Origin: Citricoccus sp. SGAir0253
GTDB lineage: Bacteria > Actinomycetota > Actinomycetes > Actinomycetales > Micrococcaceae
Length of the DNA: 64,000 nucleotides
Assembly: GCF_005877055.1 (NCBI RefSeq)
Contig: NZ_CP039424.1
Span: forward strand, 3,038,001 to 3,102,000
Direction: 5' to 3'
The position numbers and the translations under genes are program-made. This document shows positions 8,402 to 20,680 of this stretch, piece after piece. The notes under the pieces were generated by a model, which was not told where the DNA came from, did no database searches, and was given only the letters and a program-made list of their open reading frames with translations. How positions within the stretch are numbered: position 1 is the first letter of the stretch; the number at the start of each line of letters is the position of its first letter.

Positions 8402-9384
8402 GGGCCGTCGTCGTCCCCGAGCTGACCGGGCCGCACGCGGCCGAGCTGCGGGAGGTGCCCGAGCCGGCCGGCGCCCACGACCGCGCCGGCGGGCGCCGCG
8501 TGCTGGTGGACGTCCACGCCGCCGGCCTGTCCTTCATCGACCCCCTGCAGTCCCGGGGCCGGTACCAGGCCGGCAGCGAGCCGCCGTACGTGGCCGGGAG
8601 CGAGGTGGCCGGCGTCGTGCTCGAGGCGCCCGCCGACTCCGCCTTCCGGCCCGGCGACCGGGTGGCCGGCTCGGTGTGGCACGGCGCCCTCGCCGAGCGG
8701 GCCCTCGCGGCCGAGGACTACCTCGTCCACCTCCCGCCGGACCTCGACTACACGCGGGCCGCCGGGCTGCACATGAACTACTCCACCGCCCTGTACGCCC
8801 TCGAGGCCACCGGCGCGGGACCGGGGGGAACGGTGCTCGTCACCGGGGCCGGCGGCGGCGTCGGCACGGCGGTGCTGGACATCGCCCGGGCCCGGGGCGT
8901 GTCCACCATCGCCCTCGTCTCCTCGGACGCGAAGGAGCGCGTGGCACGGGAGTCCGGCGCCACGCACGTGGTGCGCTCCGCCGGCGACTGGCTGGGGCGG
9001 GTGCGGGAGCTCACCGGCGGGTCCGGCGTGCAGGCGTTCATCGACATGGTCGGCGGCGAGGGCTTCCTCGACGCCGTGCGCTCCCTCGCGATCGGCGGCA
9101 CGGGCGTGGTGGTCGGGTTCGCCAGCGGCACGATCCCGGAGATCCGCGTGAACCGGCTGCTGCTGCGCAACCTCACCCTCAGGGGGATCGCGATGGACGT
9201 CATGGAGCGCGAGCACCCCGGCACGCTGGACCGCCTCCGGCGCGGCCTGGAGGAGTTGCTGGGCGCCGGCGCCCTGCACCCGGCCGTGGGCGCGGTCTAC
9301 CCCCTGGAGCGGGCGGCGGAGGCGATGGCCTCCCTCGAGGAGCGGACCGCCGTCGGCAAGGTCGTGGTGTCCGTCAAGGACTGA
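8398..9384 (+). CDS. zinc-free medium-chain NADPH:quinone oxidoreductase-like enzyme
   Basis: 328 residues from GTG overlapping the synthetase stop, so it is translated by coupling. GroES-like N-terminal domain with AGLSFIDPLQSRGRY in place of the zinc-ligand CHSD, then a Rossmann domain with VTGAGGGVGTAVLDIARA. The zinc cysteines of alcohol dehydrogenases are absent, as in the QOR and enoyl-CoA-reductase branches of the MDR superfamily. Its operon with an acyl-CoA synthetase fits either a quinone reductase or an acyl-CoA-linked reductase; the sequence does not decide. Confidence 0.82.
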   Translation: MRAVVVPELTGPHAAELREVPEPAGAHDRAGGRRVLVDVHAAGLSFIDPLQSRGRYQAGSEPPYVAGSEVAGVVLEAPADSAFRPGDRVAGSVWHGALAERALAAEDYLVHLPPDLDYTRAAGLHMNYSTALYALEATGAGPGGTVLVTGAGGGVGTAVLDIARARGVSTIALVSSDAKERVARESGATHVVRSAGDWLGRVRELTGGSGVQAFIDMVGGEGFLDAVRSLAIGGTGVVVGFASGTIPEIRVNRLLLRNLTLRGIAMDVMEREHPGTLDRLRRGLEELLGAGALHPAVGAVYPLERAAEAMASLEERTAVGKVVVSVKD

Positions 9385-9407
9385 GGCGGGGTCCGGCGGC
9401 GGGCGGC

Positions 9408-10235
9408 TCAGCCGGTGATCCGCCGCGCCTGGCGCAGCACCGGCTCGTCGACCATCCGCCCGCGGAACCGGAACACCCCGGGCTGGTGCTCCGCCTCGGC
9501 CAGCACGGCCCGCGCCCACTCGAGTTCCTCCGCGCCGGGCGCGTAGGCCTCCCGGATCACGGGGACCTGCGAGGGGTGGATGCAGGCGGTGGCGGCGAAG
9601 CCGGAGGCCGCGGCGTCCTCCGCCTCGGCGCGCAGCCCGTCGAGGTCCGGGATGTCCAGGAACACGGAGTCCACGGCGAGCTTGCCCGCGGCGGTGGCCG
9701 CGATGAGCACGCGCGAGCGGGCGTGGCGCGCCACGTCCCGGTACCGGCCCCGGCGCGGGCCCTCGGCGAAGCGGCTGGAGCGGCCGGCCATGGACGCCAC
9801 GAGGTCCTCGGCACCCCACATCAGCGACGCCACGGCCGGGTGCCGGGCGATCTCCGCCGCCGCCTCCACGCCCGCGGCGGTCTCGCACAGGGCGATGACC
9901 CGGTACCCGGCCTCGTGCAGGTGGTCGAGCTGGCCGGCGGCCTCCGCCTTGGCGAGCATCAGCAGCCGGTACGGACCGCCCGCGAGGGCCGCGAGGTCCA
10001 GGTCGTGGTCCACGGTGCCCACGGGGTTGACCCGCACGATCGTGGTCACCGGGTCCATGCCCGCACCTCGGCCGGCGGCGGCCACGTGCTCGCGGGCGGC
10101 CGCCTTGTCCGCGGGGGCCACGGCGTCCTCGAGGTCGAGGATGACGGCGTCGGCGGCCGCCGCCGCCTTGGCGTAGCGGTCCGGCCGGTCGGCCGGGCAG
10201 AAGAGGATGGCCGGGCCGGGGTGCGCGGCGCTCAT
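9408..10235 (-). CDS. CitE-like beta-hydroxyacyl-CoA lyase (HpcH/HpaI aldolase family)
   Basis: 275 residues; TIM-barrel Mg-dependent C-C lyase acting on CoA thioesters. [10 protein letters not shown] near 32-41 and the downstream IVRVNP, LMLAKAE and [10 protein letters not shown] segments form the metal/substrate site of the CitE-like group. It lacks partner citrate lyase alpha and gamma genes, so it is not part of citrate lyase. Gene order with MaoC, biotin carboxylase, carboxyltransferase and a TetR gene parallels Mycobacterium tuberculosis Rv2498c-Rv2506, where the CitE protein has been assigned to leucine/itaconate CoA-ester cleavage. The same role is inferred here. Confidence 0.85.
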   Translation of the reverse strand: MSAAHPGPAILFCPADRPDRYAKAAAAADAVILDLEDAVAPADKAAAREHVAAAGRGAGMDPVTTIVRVNPVGTVDHDLDLAALAGGPYRLLMLAKAEAAGQLDHLHEAGYRVIALCETAAGVEAAAEIARHPAVASLMWGAEDLVASMAGRSSRFAEGPRRGRYRDVARHARSRVLIAATAAGKLAVDSVFLDIPDLDGLRAEAEDAAASGFAATACIHPSQVPVIREAYAPGAEELEWARAVLAEAEHQPGVFRFRGRMVDEPVLRQARRITG

Positions 10236-10747
10236 GGCGTGCCTCCCGACCCCGGGGAGAGCTGCATGAGGGTGGAGCGCTTGGCCACGGCCACCACGGT
10301 GCCGTGCTGGTTGCGCGCGGTGTGGTGGAACTCCACGACGCCCTGGTGCGGCCGCGAGCGCGAGCGGCGCTTGGCCGCGACCAGCGTCTCGGCGTACAGG
10401 GTGTCGCCGTGCCGCACCGGCGCCGGGAAGGACACCTCGGAGAAGCCGAGGTTGGCCACGATCGTGCCCTGGGTCAGCTGGGCCACGGACAGCCCCACCA
10501 GCGTGGAGAGGGTGAACATGCTGTTGACCAGCGGCTCGCCGAACTCCGTGCCGGCCGACCACGCGGCGTCCAGGTGCAGGGACTGGGTGTTCATGGTCAG
10601 CGTGGTGAACAGGACGTTGTCCGCCTCGGTGACGGTGCGCCCCGGGGCGTGGACGTAGACCGCGCCCTCCTCCATCTCGTCGAAGTACAGCCCGCGCTGC
10701 TCGATGCGCCGCGGCTCCGTGCCCGGTTGCGGATCCCGCTCGGTCAT
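10232..10747 (-). CDS. MaoC-family (R)-specific enoyl-CoA hydratase/dehydratase
   Basis: 171 residues with a single hot-dog domain. Shows the conserved acidic N-terminal part ([15 protein letters not shown]), then [23 protein letters not shown] and the [17 protein letters not shown] block, as in stand-alone MaoC hydratases (Rv2499c-like). Probably hydrates an unsaturated branched acyl-CoA made after carboxylation, supplying the lyase encoded next to it. ATGA overlaps on both sides couple it to the carboxylase upstream and the lyase downstream. Confidence 0.87.
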   Translation of the reverse strand: MTERDPQPGTEPRRIEQRGLYFDEMEEGAVYVHAPGRTVTEADNVLFTTLTMNTQSLHLDAAWSAGTEFGEPLVNSMFTLSTLVGLSVAQLTQGTIVANLGFSEVSFPAPVRHGDTLYAETLVAAKRRSRSRPHQGVVEFHHTARNQHGTVVAVAKRSTLMQLSPGSGGTP

Positions 10748-12822
10748 GCCGCCGATCCCTCCTCGTGCTGGTCGTGCTGGTCCCGCTCGTCCGGGATGCC
10801 CCGGCCGTCCGGCCCGCCGATCGTCCCGCCGGCGGCCCCCTCGGGGGCGCCATCGTCGGAGGCCCCGGCCGGGGTGATGACCGCCAGGACCTGCCCGCGG
10901 GCCACCGCATCCCCCACGGCCGCGTGCAGCCGCACGGTCCCGGCCACCGTGGAGCGGATGACGTGCTCCATCTTCATCGCCTCCACGACGACGACGGGGT
11001 CGCCCTCGGCGACCGCGTCGCCGTCGGCCACGGGGGCCAGCAGCACGGTGCCCGGCATCGGGGAGACCAGGGTGGGGTCCGAGCTGGCCTCGGCGTCCAC
11101 GCCGTGGTCGGCGCGCTCGCGGCGGATGTCGAACAGCGCGCCCTCGCGGGCGAGCTGGACGCCCTCGGGGCCCACGACGGCGGTGAAGCCGCGCCCGACG
11201 CCGTCGAGGGTCACGGTGGCCCAGTGCCCGTCCCGGCGCACCCGGGCCGGCAGCTCGCCGTCCTCGGTGAGCACGCGCGGCGCCTCCACGCTCCCGGCCA
11301 GGCGGACCGTGGCGCGGGTGCCGTCCGCGGCGACGAGGCGGATCCGCCGGGGCGCGGCCTCGCCGAGCCGCCAGCCGTCGCGGCGGTGCCACGGGCCCGC
11401 CGCCGTGCCGCGGGCGGCGTCCATGAGCAGGGCGGCCTCGCGGAAGTCGCGCTCGGTGGGCGTGGCGGCCGCGAGGCCGTCGAGTTCGCGGGCGATCAGC
11501 CCGGTGTCGAGGTCCCCGGCCACGACGTCCGGCAGCCGCAGCAGCGCGCGCAGGAACTCGACGTTCGTGGTGAACCCGACGACGGCCGTGTCCTCGAGGG
11601 CGGCGACGAGCCGGCGCCGGGCCTCCTCGCGGTCCCGGCCCCACGTGATGACCTTGGCCAGCATGGGGTCGTAGTCCACGGAGACGACGAGGCCGTCCTC
11701 CAGGGCGGTGTCCACGCGCACGCCGTCAGCGGCCGGGTGCCGCACGTGCTCCACCGTCCCGCCGGTGGGCAGGAAGCCGGCGGCGGGGTCCTCGGCGTAC
11801 ACCCGGGCCTCGATCGAGTGCCCGTCCAGGACGACGTCCTCCTGGGCCAGCGCGAGCGGCTCGCCGGCGGCGATCCGCAGCTGCTGCTCCACCAGGTCCA
11901 CGCCGGTGACCTGCTCCGTGACGGGGTGCTCGACCTGCAGGCGGGTGTTCATCTCCATGAAGAAGAACTCGTCCGGGGCATCGGCCGGGACGATGAACTC
12001 CACCGTGCCCGCCCCGCGGTAGTCCACGGACCGTGCGGTGTCGCACGCGGCCCGGCCGATCCGGGCGCGGGTGGCCTCGTCCAGCAGCGGGGACGGCGCC
12101 TCCTCGATGACCTTCTGGTGCCGGCGCTGCAGCGAGCACTCGCGCTCGCCGAGGTGGATGACGTTGCCGTGGGCGTCCGCGAGGACCTGGACCTCGATGT
12201 GCCGTGGCGTCGTCACGTAGCGCTCGAGGAACAGGGTGTCGTCGCCGAAGCTCGCGGCCGCCTCGCGGCGCGCGGCCTCCAGCGCGGCGTGCAGCCGATC
12301 GGGCGCCTCGACGACGTGCATGCCCTTGCCGCCGCCGCCCGCGGAGGGCTTGATGAGCAGCGGGTAGCCGACGTCCCCGGCCGCAGCGGCCAGTTCCTCG
12401 TTCGTCAGCCCGGGCCGGGCGATGCCGGGCACCGTGGGGACCCCGCGCTCGTGCACCGCGTTCTTCGCGGTGATCTTGTCCCCCATCACGCGGATCGACT
12501 CCGCCGTCGGGCCGATGAAGACCAGCCCGGCCTCCTCGCAGGCCCGGGCGAACGCGGCGTTCTCGGCCAGGAACCCGTAGCCCGGGTGGACGGCCTCGGC
12601 GCCGGTGGCCCGCGCCGCGGCGATCACGGCCTCGGCGTCCAGGTAGCTCTGGGCGGCCGGGGCGGGGCCGAGCCGCACGGAGGCGTCGGCCAGGCGCACG
12701 TGGCGCGCGCCGGCGTCGGCGTCCGAGTACACGGCCACGGAGCGGATGCCCAGCGAGCGCAGGGTGCGGATGATGCGGCAGGCGATCTCGCCGCGGTTGG
12801 CGATCAGCACGGTGGTGAACAT
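10744..12822 (-). CDS. accA1: acyl-CoA carboxylase alpha subunit (biotin carboxylase + biotin carrier)
   Basis: 692 residues. Biotin carboxylase domain (1-~450) with the ATP-grasp loop [31 protein letters not shown] and [15 protein letters not shown]-terminal biotinyl domain with EAMKMEH, biotin-accepting Lys ~617. A ~60-residue acidic, His/Asp-rich tail follows. The subunit carboxylates biotin using ATP and bicarbonate for the carboxyltransferase encoded 5 bp upstream. Together they resemble 3-methylcrotonyl-CoA carboxylase of leucine breakdown. The ATG was chosen by homology ([14 protein letters not shown]); the longer open frame is not coding. Confidence 0.94.
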   Translation of the reverse strand: MFTTVLIANRGEIACRIIRTLRSLGIRSVAVYSDADAGARHVRLADASVRLGPAPAAQSYLDAEAVIAAARATGAEAVHPGYGFLAENAAFARACEEAGLVFIGPTAESIRVMGDKITAKNAVHERGVPTVPGIARPGLTNEELAAAAGDVGYPLLIKPSAGGGGKGMHVVEAPDRLHAALEAARREAAASFGDDTLFLERYVTTPRHIEVQVLADAHGNVIHLGERECSLQRRHQKVIEEAPSPLLDEATRARIGRAACDTARSVDYRGAGTVEFIVPADAPDEFFFMEMNTRLQVEHPVTEQVTGVDLVEQQLRIAAGEPLALAQEDVVLDGHSIEARVYAEDPAAGFLPTGGTVEHVRHPAADGVRVDTALEDGLVVSVDYDPMLAKVITWGRDREEARRRLVAALEDTAVVGFTTNVEFLRALLRLPDVVAGDLDTGLIARELDGLAAATPTERDFREAALLMDAARGTAAGPWHRRDGWRLGEAAPRRIRLVAADGTRATVRLAGSVEAPRVLTEDGELPARVRRDGHWATVTLDGVGRGFTAVVGPEGVQLAREGALFDIRRERADHGVDAEASSDPTLVSPMPGTVLLAPVADGDAVAEGDPVVVVEAMKMEHVIRSTVAGTVRLHAAVGDAVARGQVLAVITPAGASDDGAPEGAAGGTIGGPDGRGIPDERDQHDQHEEGSAA

Positions 12823-12827
12823 GGCTC

Positions 12828-14393
12828 TCACATCCTGAAGACGCCGTAGCCCGGCGCGTCGGTGGGCTGGGTGGGGGCGCGCATGACCACGTCGAGCGCG
12901 AGCCCGACGACGTCGCGGGTCTGGGCCGGTTCGATGATGCCGTCGTCCCACAGGCGGGCGGTCGAGTAGTACGGGCTGCCCTGGCGTTCGTACTGCTCGC
13001 GCGTGGGCGCCTCGAACGCGGCCTGCTCCTCGGCGCTCCACTCGCCGCCGGCCGCCTCGATCTGGTCGCGCCGCACGGTGGAGAGCACGGAGGCCGCCTG
13101 CGGCCCGCCCATCACGGACACGCGCGCCCCGGGCCACAGCCACAGGAAGCGCGGGGAGTAGGCCCGGCCGCACATCGAGTAGGTGCCCGCCCCGAAGGAG
13201 CCCCCGACGACGACGGTCAGCTTGGGCACGGAGGCGGTGGCCACGGCGTTGACCATCTTGGCCCCGTGCTTGGCGATGCCGCCGGACTCGTACTCGCGCC
13301 CGACCATGAACCCGGTGATGTTCTGCAGGAACAGCAGTGGGATCCGGCGCTGCTCGCACAGCTCGATGAAGTGGGCGCCCTTGAGCGCGGACTCGGCGAA
13401 CAGGACGCCGTTGTTGGCCAGGATGCCGACCCGGTGCCCGTGGATGCGGGCGAAGCCGGTCACGAGCGTGGTCCCGTACTCGCGCTTGAACTCGTGGAAG
13501 CTGCCGGCGTCGATGGTGCGGGCGATGATCTCCCGCGCGTCGTAGGGGGTGGTCAGCTCGACCGGCACCACGTCGGTGAGGGTGGCGGGGTCCTGCTCCG
13601 GGGCGGCCGCGGGCTCCGGCTCGTAGGGCAGGTCCGGCGCCGGGGGCAGCGTGGCGACGATGTCCCGCAGGAGCTGCACGGCGTGCTCGTCGTCCTCGGC
13701 GAGGTGGTCGGTGACCCCGGAGACCCGCGAGTGGACCTCCCCGCCGCCGAGGTCCTCGGCGGAGACGACCTCCCCCGTGGCGGCCTTCACCAGCGGCGGG
13801 CCGCCCAGGAAGATGGTCCCCTGGTTCCGCACGATCACGGTCTCGTCGCTCATGGCCGGCACGTAGGCGCCGCCGGCGGTGGAGGAGCCCATGACGGCGG
13901 CGATCTGCGGGATGCCGTCCCGGGACATCCGGGCCTGGTTGTAGAAGATGCGGCCGAAGTGGTCCCGGTCCGGGAAGACCTCGTCCTGCATCGGCAGGAA
14001 CGCCCCGCCCGAGTCCACGAGGTAGATGCAGGGCAGCCGGTTCTCCGCGGCGATCTCCTGCGCCCGCAGGTGCTTCTTCACGGTGATCGGGTAGTAGGTC
14101 CCGCCCTTGACGGTCGCGTCGTTGCCCACGACCATCACGTGCCGGCCGTGCACCAGCCCGATCCCGGCCACCACGCCGCCGCTCGGGGCGTCGCCGCCGT
14201 ACAGGCCGTGGCCGGCCAGCGGGGCGACCTCCAGGAACGGGCTGCCCTCGTCCAGCAGCGCGTCGATGCGGTCCCGGACCAGCATCTTGCCGCGGGAGAC
14301 GTGCCGCTCGCGGGAGGCCTCGGGGCCGCCGAGGGCGGCGGTGGCCCGGTGCGACCGCAGCTCGGCGATCAGCTCGGGGTAGGTCGTCGGCAT
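12828..14393 (-). CDS. accD1: acyl-CoA carboxylase carboxyltransferase (methylcrotonyl-CoA type)
   Basis: 521 residues, typical of beta subunits. Carries both carboxyltransferase halves: [19 protein letters not shown] and [20 protein letters not shown] in the first, then [16 protein letters not shown] and [21 protein letters not shown] in the second. [10 protein letters not shown] with [12 protein letters not shown] is characteristic of the methylcrotonyl/geranyl-CoA branch rather than acetyl/propionyl-CoA carboxylase. First gene of the minus-strand operon; the divergent TetR gene starts 178 bp away. Confidence 0.93.
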   Translation of the reverse strand: MPTTYPELIAELRSHRATAALGGPEASRERHVSRGKMLVRDRIDALLDEGSPFLEVAPLAGHGLYGGDAPSGGVVAGIGLVHGRHVMVVGNDATVKGGTYYPITVKKHLRAQEIAAENRLPCIYLVDSGGAFLPMQDEVFPDRDHFGRIFYNQARMSRDGIPQIAAVMGSSTAGGAYVPAMSDETVIVRNQGTIFLGGPPLVKAATGEVVSAEDLGGGEVHSRVSGVTDHLAEDDEHAVQLLRDIVATLPPAPDLPYEPEPAAAPEQDPATLTDVVPVELTTPYDAREIIARTIDAGSFHEFKREYGTTLVTGFARIHGHRVGILANNGVLFAESALKGAHFIELCEQRRIPLLFLQNITGFMVGREYESGGIAKHGAKMVNAVATASVPKLTVVVGGSFGAGTYSMCGRAYSPRFLWLWPGARVSVMGGPQAASVLSTVRRDQIEAAGGEWSAEEQAAFEAPTREQYERQGSPYYSTARLWDDGIIEPAQTRDVVGLALDVVMRAPTQPTDAPGYGVFRM

Positions 14394-14468
14394 CGGTGGG
14401 GCCGCCCTTCGGGAGTACGGTGTCGGTCAGCTGCGGGCCGGGCCCGCCGCGGGGCCGATCCGAAATCA

Positions 14469-14486
14469 GGTTACTGGCCTCTAACC
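14469..14486. promoter_or_regulatory. candidate TetR operator GGTTA-ct-GGCC-tc-TAACC
   Basis: The 18-bp interrupted palindrome (14 of 18 positions symmetric) lies between the carboxyltransferase and tetR genes, in a locally AT-richer stretch. Position and symmetry suit binding by the TetR dimer encoded 86 bp away, controlling both directions. Confidence 0.55.
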
Positions 14487-14571
14487 GAAATTGTCTATGA
14501 TCGGGTCAGGACGGGATCCCGACCCGGACGACGGACCCCGCGGCACCCCGCCGCACGAGCAGGAGGACCCC

Positions 14572-15240
14572 ATGACCGCGACCTGGCGGGCCACGCAGAA
14601 GGCCAACCGGCGCGCCGCGCTGATCCGCTCGGCCGCGCACCTGTTCGCCGAGCGCGGCTTCGCCGCCGTGTCCACCGGGGAGCTCGGCGAGGCCGTGGGC
14701 ATGAGCGGGCCGGCCCTGTACAAGCACTTCCCCAGCAAGGACGCACTGCTGGCGGAGATCCTGGTGGACGTCTCGGAGCGGCTGCTGGCCGGCGGCCAGG
14801 CGATCGTGGCCGAGGACGGCCCGCCCGCCGAGGTGCTCGAGCGGCTGGTCCGGTTCCACCTCGACTTCGCCACCTCCGAACCGGACGTCATCCGGCTCCA
14901 GGACCGCGAGCTGCCCTCCCTCGCCCCCGAGGCCAACCACCGGGTGCGCCGCCTGCAGCGCGAGTACGTGCAGTCCTGGGACGGCCCGCTGGCGCGGCAC
15001 CGTCCGGACCTCGACGACGACGAGCGCCAGGTCCGCCTGATGGCCACCTTCGGCCTGCTCAACTCGACCCCCCACAGCGCCGGGGGGTCGGCCCGCACGC
15101 CCGCGACGCACCTCCCGGAGGGGGCGCACGGGGCCGACGGGGCGCGCGGGTCGGACGCCGCCGACCGGCCCGGCGGGGGAGCGGGATCCGATGTCATCGA
15201 CGTCCTGGCACCGATGGCCTGGCGGGCCCTGACGGGTTGA
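14572..15240 (+). CDS. TetR-family transcriptional regulator
   Basis: 222 residues. N-terminal helix-turn-helix: RSAAHLFAERGFAAVSTGEL, EAVGMSGPALYKHFPSKDAL; the rest is the helical ligand-binding domain. The start was taken at the ATG 7 nt after an AGGAGGA site; an upstream in-frame ATG has none. About 40 residues near the C-terminus (SAGGSARTPATHLPEGAHGADG and on) look like a flexible insertion before the final helix. Divergent from the carboxylase operon, as Rv2506 is from its operon in M. tuberculosis, so it is probably a repressor responding to an acyl-CoA. Confidence 0.9.
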   Translation: MTATWRATQKANRRAALIRSAAHLFAERGFAAVSTGELGEAVGMSGPALYKHFPSKDALLAEILVDVSERLLAGGQAIVAEDGPPAEVLERLVRFHLDFATSEPDVIRLQDRELPSLAPEANHRVRRLQREYVQSWDGPLARHRPDLDDDERQVRLMATFGLLNSTPHSAGGSARTPATHLPEGAHGADGARGSDAADRPGGGAGSDVIDVLAPMAWRALTG

Positions 15241-15245
15241 CCGCC

Positions 15246-15251
15246 TACCCT
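15246..15251 (+). promoter_or_regulatory. -10 box of the NUDIX gene (leaderless)
   Basis: TACCCT is followed by exactly 6 nt and then the ATG at 15258; no ribosome-binding site is present. Confidence 0.45.
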
Positions 15252-15257
15252 GAGCCC

Positions 15258-16109
15258 ATGTCCTCCTCCGCCCAGCACCGCACCGGCACATCGACGCCCC
15301 CGGGGATCCCCCGGGCGGCCACGGTCCTGCTCCTGAGACCCGGCACGGACTCGCCGACCCCCGAGGTCTTCACCATCACCCGGCACACCGCCCTGGCCTT
15401 CAGCGCGGGGGTCTCCGCCTTCCCCGGCGGCCGCGTCGACGCCGCCGACGAGCTACCGGCGGACTTCTGGGCCGGCACCGACCTGGTCGACTGGGGCCAG
15501 CGGCTGCAACTGGAACCGGAGACCGCCGGGATGGTGCTGGCCGGCGTCGTGCGCGAGACCTTCGAGGAGACGGGGGTGCTGCTGGCCCGGCACCGGGACG
15601 GCCGCCCCGTGGACGCCGCCACCCTGGCCGCGCTCCCGGACGATGCCCGCCGACGGGTGGAGGACCACGAGCTCGACTTCGCCACCCTGCTGGCCGAGCA
15701 CGGCCTGCACCCGGACGCCGGCGGCCTGCGCGCCCTGTCCCGCTGGGTCACCCCGGAGGGCGAACCCCGGCGCTACGACACCTACTTCTTCCTGGCCGCC
15801 CTGCCGGACGGGCAGGAACCGGGCACCCTGTCCTTCGAGGGAGCGGACAGCCGGTGGACCACCGCGACGGCGGCCCTGGAGGACTTCCGCGCCGGCATCC
15901 ACCGGCTGATGCCGCCCACCTGGGCCCAGTTCCGCGCCCTCGCAGGGGCCCCCGATCTCGACTCCGCGCTGGCCACCGGCGGCACCCTCGCACCCGTCCA
16001 GCCGACGGTCGCCAGTCGCAAGCCACGCCGGATCATCGACTTCCCCGGCCATGAGGACTTCGCCCGCGACCTGGCCGCGGGGAGTTCCGCGTCCGGCCCA
16101 CCGGCGTGA
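15258..16109 (+). CDS. NUDIX hydrolase (NUDT19-like, long-insert Nudix box)
   Basis: 283 residues. The Nudix box is split: GGRVDAADELP at ~57, then a ~40-residue insert before VVRETFEETGVLL, which supplies the RExxEExG metal-binding core. This arrangement and the length fit NUDT19-like CoA diphosphatases, plausible beside acyl-CoA genes, but the substrate is not shown by sequence. The C-terminus has an RRIIDFPGHEDFARDL segment common in the actinobacterial relatives. A -10-like TACCCT 6 nt before the ATG suggests a leaderless mRNA. Confidence 0.87.
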   Translation: MSSSAQHRTGTSTPPGIPRAATVLLLRPGTDSPTPEVFTITRHTALAFSAGVSAFPGGRVDAADELPADFWAGTDLVDWGQRLQLEPETAGMVLAGVVRETFEETGVLLARHRDGRPVDAATLAALPDDARRRVEDHELDFATLLAEHGLHPDAGGLRALSRWVTPEGEPRRYDTYFFLAALPDGQEPGTLSFEGADSRWTTATAALEDFRAGIHRLMPPTWAQFRALAGAPDLDSALATGGTLAPVQPTVASRKPRRIIDFPGHEDFARDLAAGSSASGPPA

Positions 16110-16253
16110 GGCGCCCCGGGCTGCACCGGCCTACCGCTGCCGCGTGCCCGGGCCCGGGCCCAGGCGCAACCGGGCGCCGAGCGCCCTGGCATGCTCGGGG
16201 CACGCTCCATCGGACGCCCCACTGCTCCAGGGCCAGGGCGGTCCCAGCCGCCG

Positions 16254-16628
16254 TCAGCGCCTCCCCGTCGAGGCGCCCACGGGCTGGCGCCGGTACCATT
16301 CCGGTCGCCAGCGGTCGGGCAGGACGTGGCTGACGACCATCCCGACGACGATGCCCGTGAGCAGCACCGCGATGGACGCCACCTGCATCCAGGAGGAGTC
16401 CCCGGCCTGCGCCAGGCCCAGCAGCACTCCGCCGATGAGGGAGGTCCCGGAATAGACGGCCAGGGTCAGCAGCCCCCAGTGCGGCCCCCAGAGGGTGAGC
16501 GGTGGGTGGATGGCCGTCCACCCGCGCCAGCTCCCCCGATAGGCCCGCGCGCTCAGGACACCGCACCACAGTGCCGCCGGGCAGAAGATCGCCGTGATGG
16601 CGATCGCGATCACGTGGTTGTCCGACAA
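16254..16628 (-). CDS. small integral membrane protein, unknown function
   Basis: Not recognised. 124 residues from a TTG start preceded by GGGGAGG at 5 nt. Four hydrophobic segments: IAIAITAIFCPAALWCGVLS, LLTLAVYSGTSLIGGVLLGLA, VASIAVLLTGIVVGMVVSHV, and a shorter Trp-rich one (WGPHWG) between the first two. The tail is basic (RWRPEWYRRQPVGASTGRR). The open frame continues far upstream without a better start, and that part is not hydrophobic. No operon partners: it is convergent with the NUDIX gene and divergent from aceA. Confidence 0.55.
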   Translation of the reverse strand: MSDNHVIAIAITAIFCPAALWCGVLSARAYRGSWRGWTAIHPPLTLWGPHWGLLTLAVYSGTSLIGGVLLGLAQAGDSSWMQVASIAVLLTGIVVGMVVSHVLPDRWRPEWYRRQPVGASTGRR

Positions 16629-17014
16629 GCCGGCCTCCCCAGAAGTCGTCCCAGGCGTTCTCTCAGCACGGCCTCGCCGGCCCAAGGTACTCGCCAGCCA
16701 TCCTGGGAACGGTCCGCCCGGGTCGCGATGGGGAGCCCTTCCCTCCGCCGGTCTCGCAGGCACGTGGACGCCCAGGCTCCCGAGCCCACGCACTGTCAAT
16801 ATTTCACGCCATTGCTCTGATTGCGCCCAACTATTGGGGGCAAGAAGCCGTAGAAGCGGGAAATGGTGACTTCCTGACCACGGTGAAGATGGAGTGAAAT
16901 TATCCGTCGGTTCCCGCACCGCGAGGCCTCGCAGCGGTCAAGACTGGTGGTCAACGAAGCGATCCACATCACTTCGACCGCCACAGTCCACACCCGACTC
17001 GCAGGAGAGCCGCC
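16629..17014 (+). promoter_or_regulatory. intergenic control region upstream of isocitrate lyase
   Basis: 386 bp without a gene. Around 16795-16925 it is noticeably AT-richer than the rest of the window (tcaatatttcacg, aactattggg, gtgaaattatcc). CAATA at 16797-16801 and TATTG at 16832-16836 form a loose inverted repeat, and CGAAG/CTTCG (16956-16977) another. It most likely holds the aceA promoter and binding sites for acetate or carbon regulators; I could not match RamB or GlxR sites convincingly. Confidence 0.5.
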
Positions 17015-18310
<1,296 letters not shown>

Positions 18311-18349
18311 GCCGACCGGCCCTCGCGGCCCGTCCCCTCCGGACGCGCG

Positions 18350-18388
18350 GCGGGCGGCGGACCGGCCCACCGGCCGGCCGCCGCCCGC
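18350..18388 (+). terminator. GC-rich hairpin after aceA
   Basis: An 11-bp all-GC stem (GCGGGCGGCGG / CCGCCGCCCGC) with a 17-nt loop starts 40 nt after the aceA stop. There is no T-run, as is common in such GC-rich genomes. The rest of the 288-bp gap before aceB is C-rich, with no gene seen. Confidence 0.55.
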
Positions 18389-18598
18389 GGCGTCCCCCAC
18401 CAGACACCCCCGACCAGCCGACCACCCCAAGACCCGACGCCGGCACCCCACCCGGGCCGCCGGCGTCGCCCACCACACCCCGCACCACAGCCCTGGGGCC
18501 TCTTCCCTTCCACCCACCCTGACCGCGCGGCCCGGCCGGCCGCGCACCGCGTCGCCGGCAGCGCCGCCGGCGCGCACGACTTCCCCGAGGAGACTCCC

Positions 18599-20272
<1,674 letters not shown>

Positions 20273-20287
20273 GCTGACCCCACGGTC

Positions 20288-20348
20288 CGGGGCCACCGGG
20301 ACCGCCTCCGGCTACACTGCGAATCCGGAGGCGGTACCGGTGGCCCCG
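20288..20348. terminator. nested 22-bp hairpin after aceB with a -10-like sequence in its loop
   Basis: GGGGCCACCGG-g-ACCGCCTCCGG pairs with CCGGAGGCGGT-a-CCGGTGGCCCC, leaving a 13-nt loop that reads ctacactgcgaat. It begins 15 nt after the aceB stop, so it should end that transcript. The loop contains TACACT, a plausible -10 box for the small gene at 20393. Confidence 0.7.
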
Positions 20349-20392
20349 TGGCGTGCCGGCCGTCCCCGACCACCCCAACAGAGGAGGATCGC

Positions 20393-20557
20393 ATGAGCAC
20401 CGAACCCGTGGACCCGGACGTGCCGGAGCAGGACCGCCAGGACGCGTCGTCGTCCCCCGAGGCGGAGAAGGACTCGAAGGGTCCGGACACCGAGCAGGGC
20501 CTGGACGAGCAGGTCGAGGAGACGTTCCCCGCCTCGGACGCCCCCGGGAACTACTGA
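20393..20557 (+). CDS. small acidic protein with FPASD tail motif
   Basis: 54 residues, very acidic, with no hydrophobic stretch. The ATG follows GAGGAGGA at 6 nt. The sequence starts MSTEPVDPDVPEQD and ends in EETFPASDAPGNY. The FPASDxPxxY-type tail occurs in many small bacterial proteins of unknown function (known from general experience, no search done). The convergent neighbour at 20681-20923 has the same start and tail, so the two look related by their ends. Function unknown. Confidence 0.75.
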   Translation: MSTEPVDPDVPEQDRQDASSSPEAEKDSKGPDTEQGLDEQVEETFPASDAPGNY

Positions 20558-20577
20558 GCGGTCCGCCGCAGTGACGG

Positions 20578-20615
20578 ACGGGGCCCCACGGACCAGGTGG
20601 TCCGCGGGGCCCCGT
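20578..20615. terminator. bidirectional terminator between the two FPASD-tail genes
   Basis: ACGGGGCCCC-a-CGGACC, loop aggt, then GGTCCG-c-GGGGCCCCGT: 16 bp of pairing with a single mismatch. It stands between convergent stop codons at 20557 and 20681. Confidence 0.8.
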
Positions 20616-20680
20616 CGTGTGCGCGGGCGGTGCGCGGCGGCCTGCCCGGGCCCTGCCGGGCGCCGGATCCCCGCCGGGGC

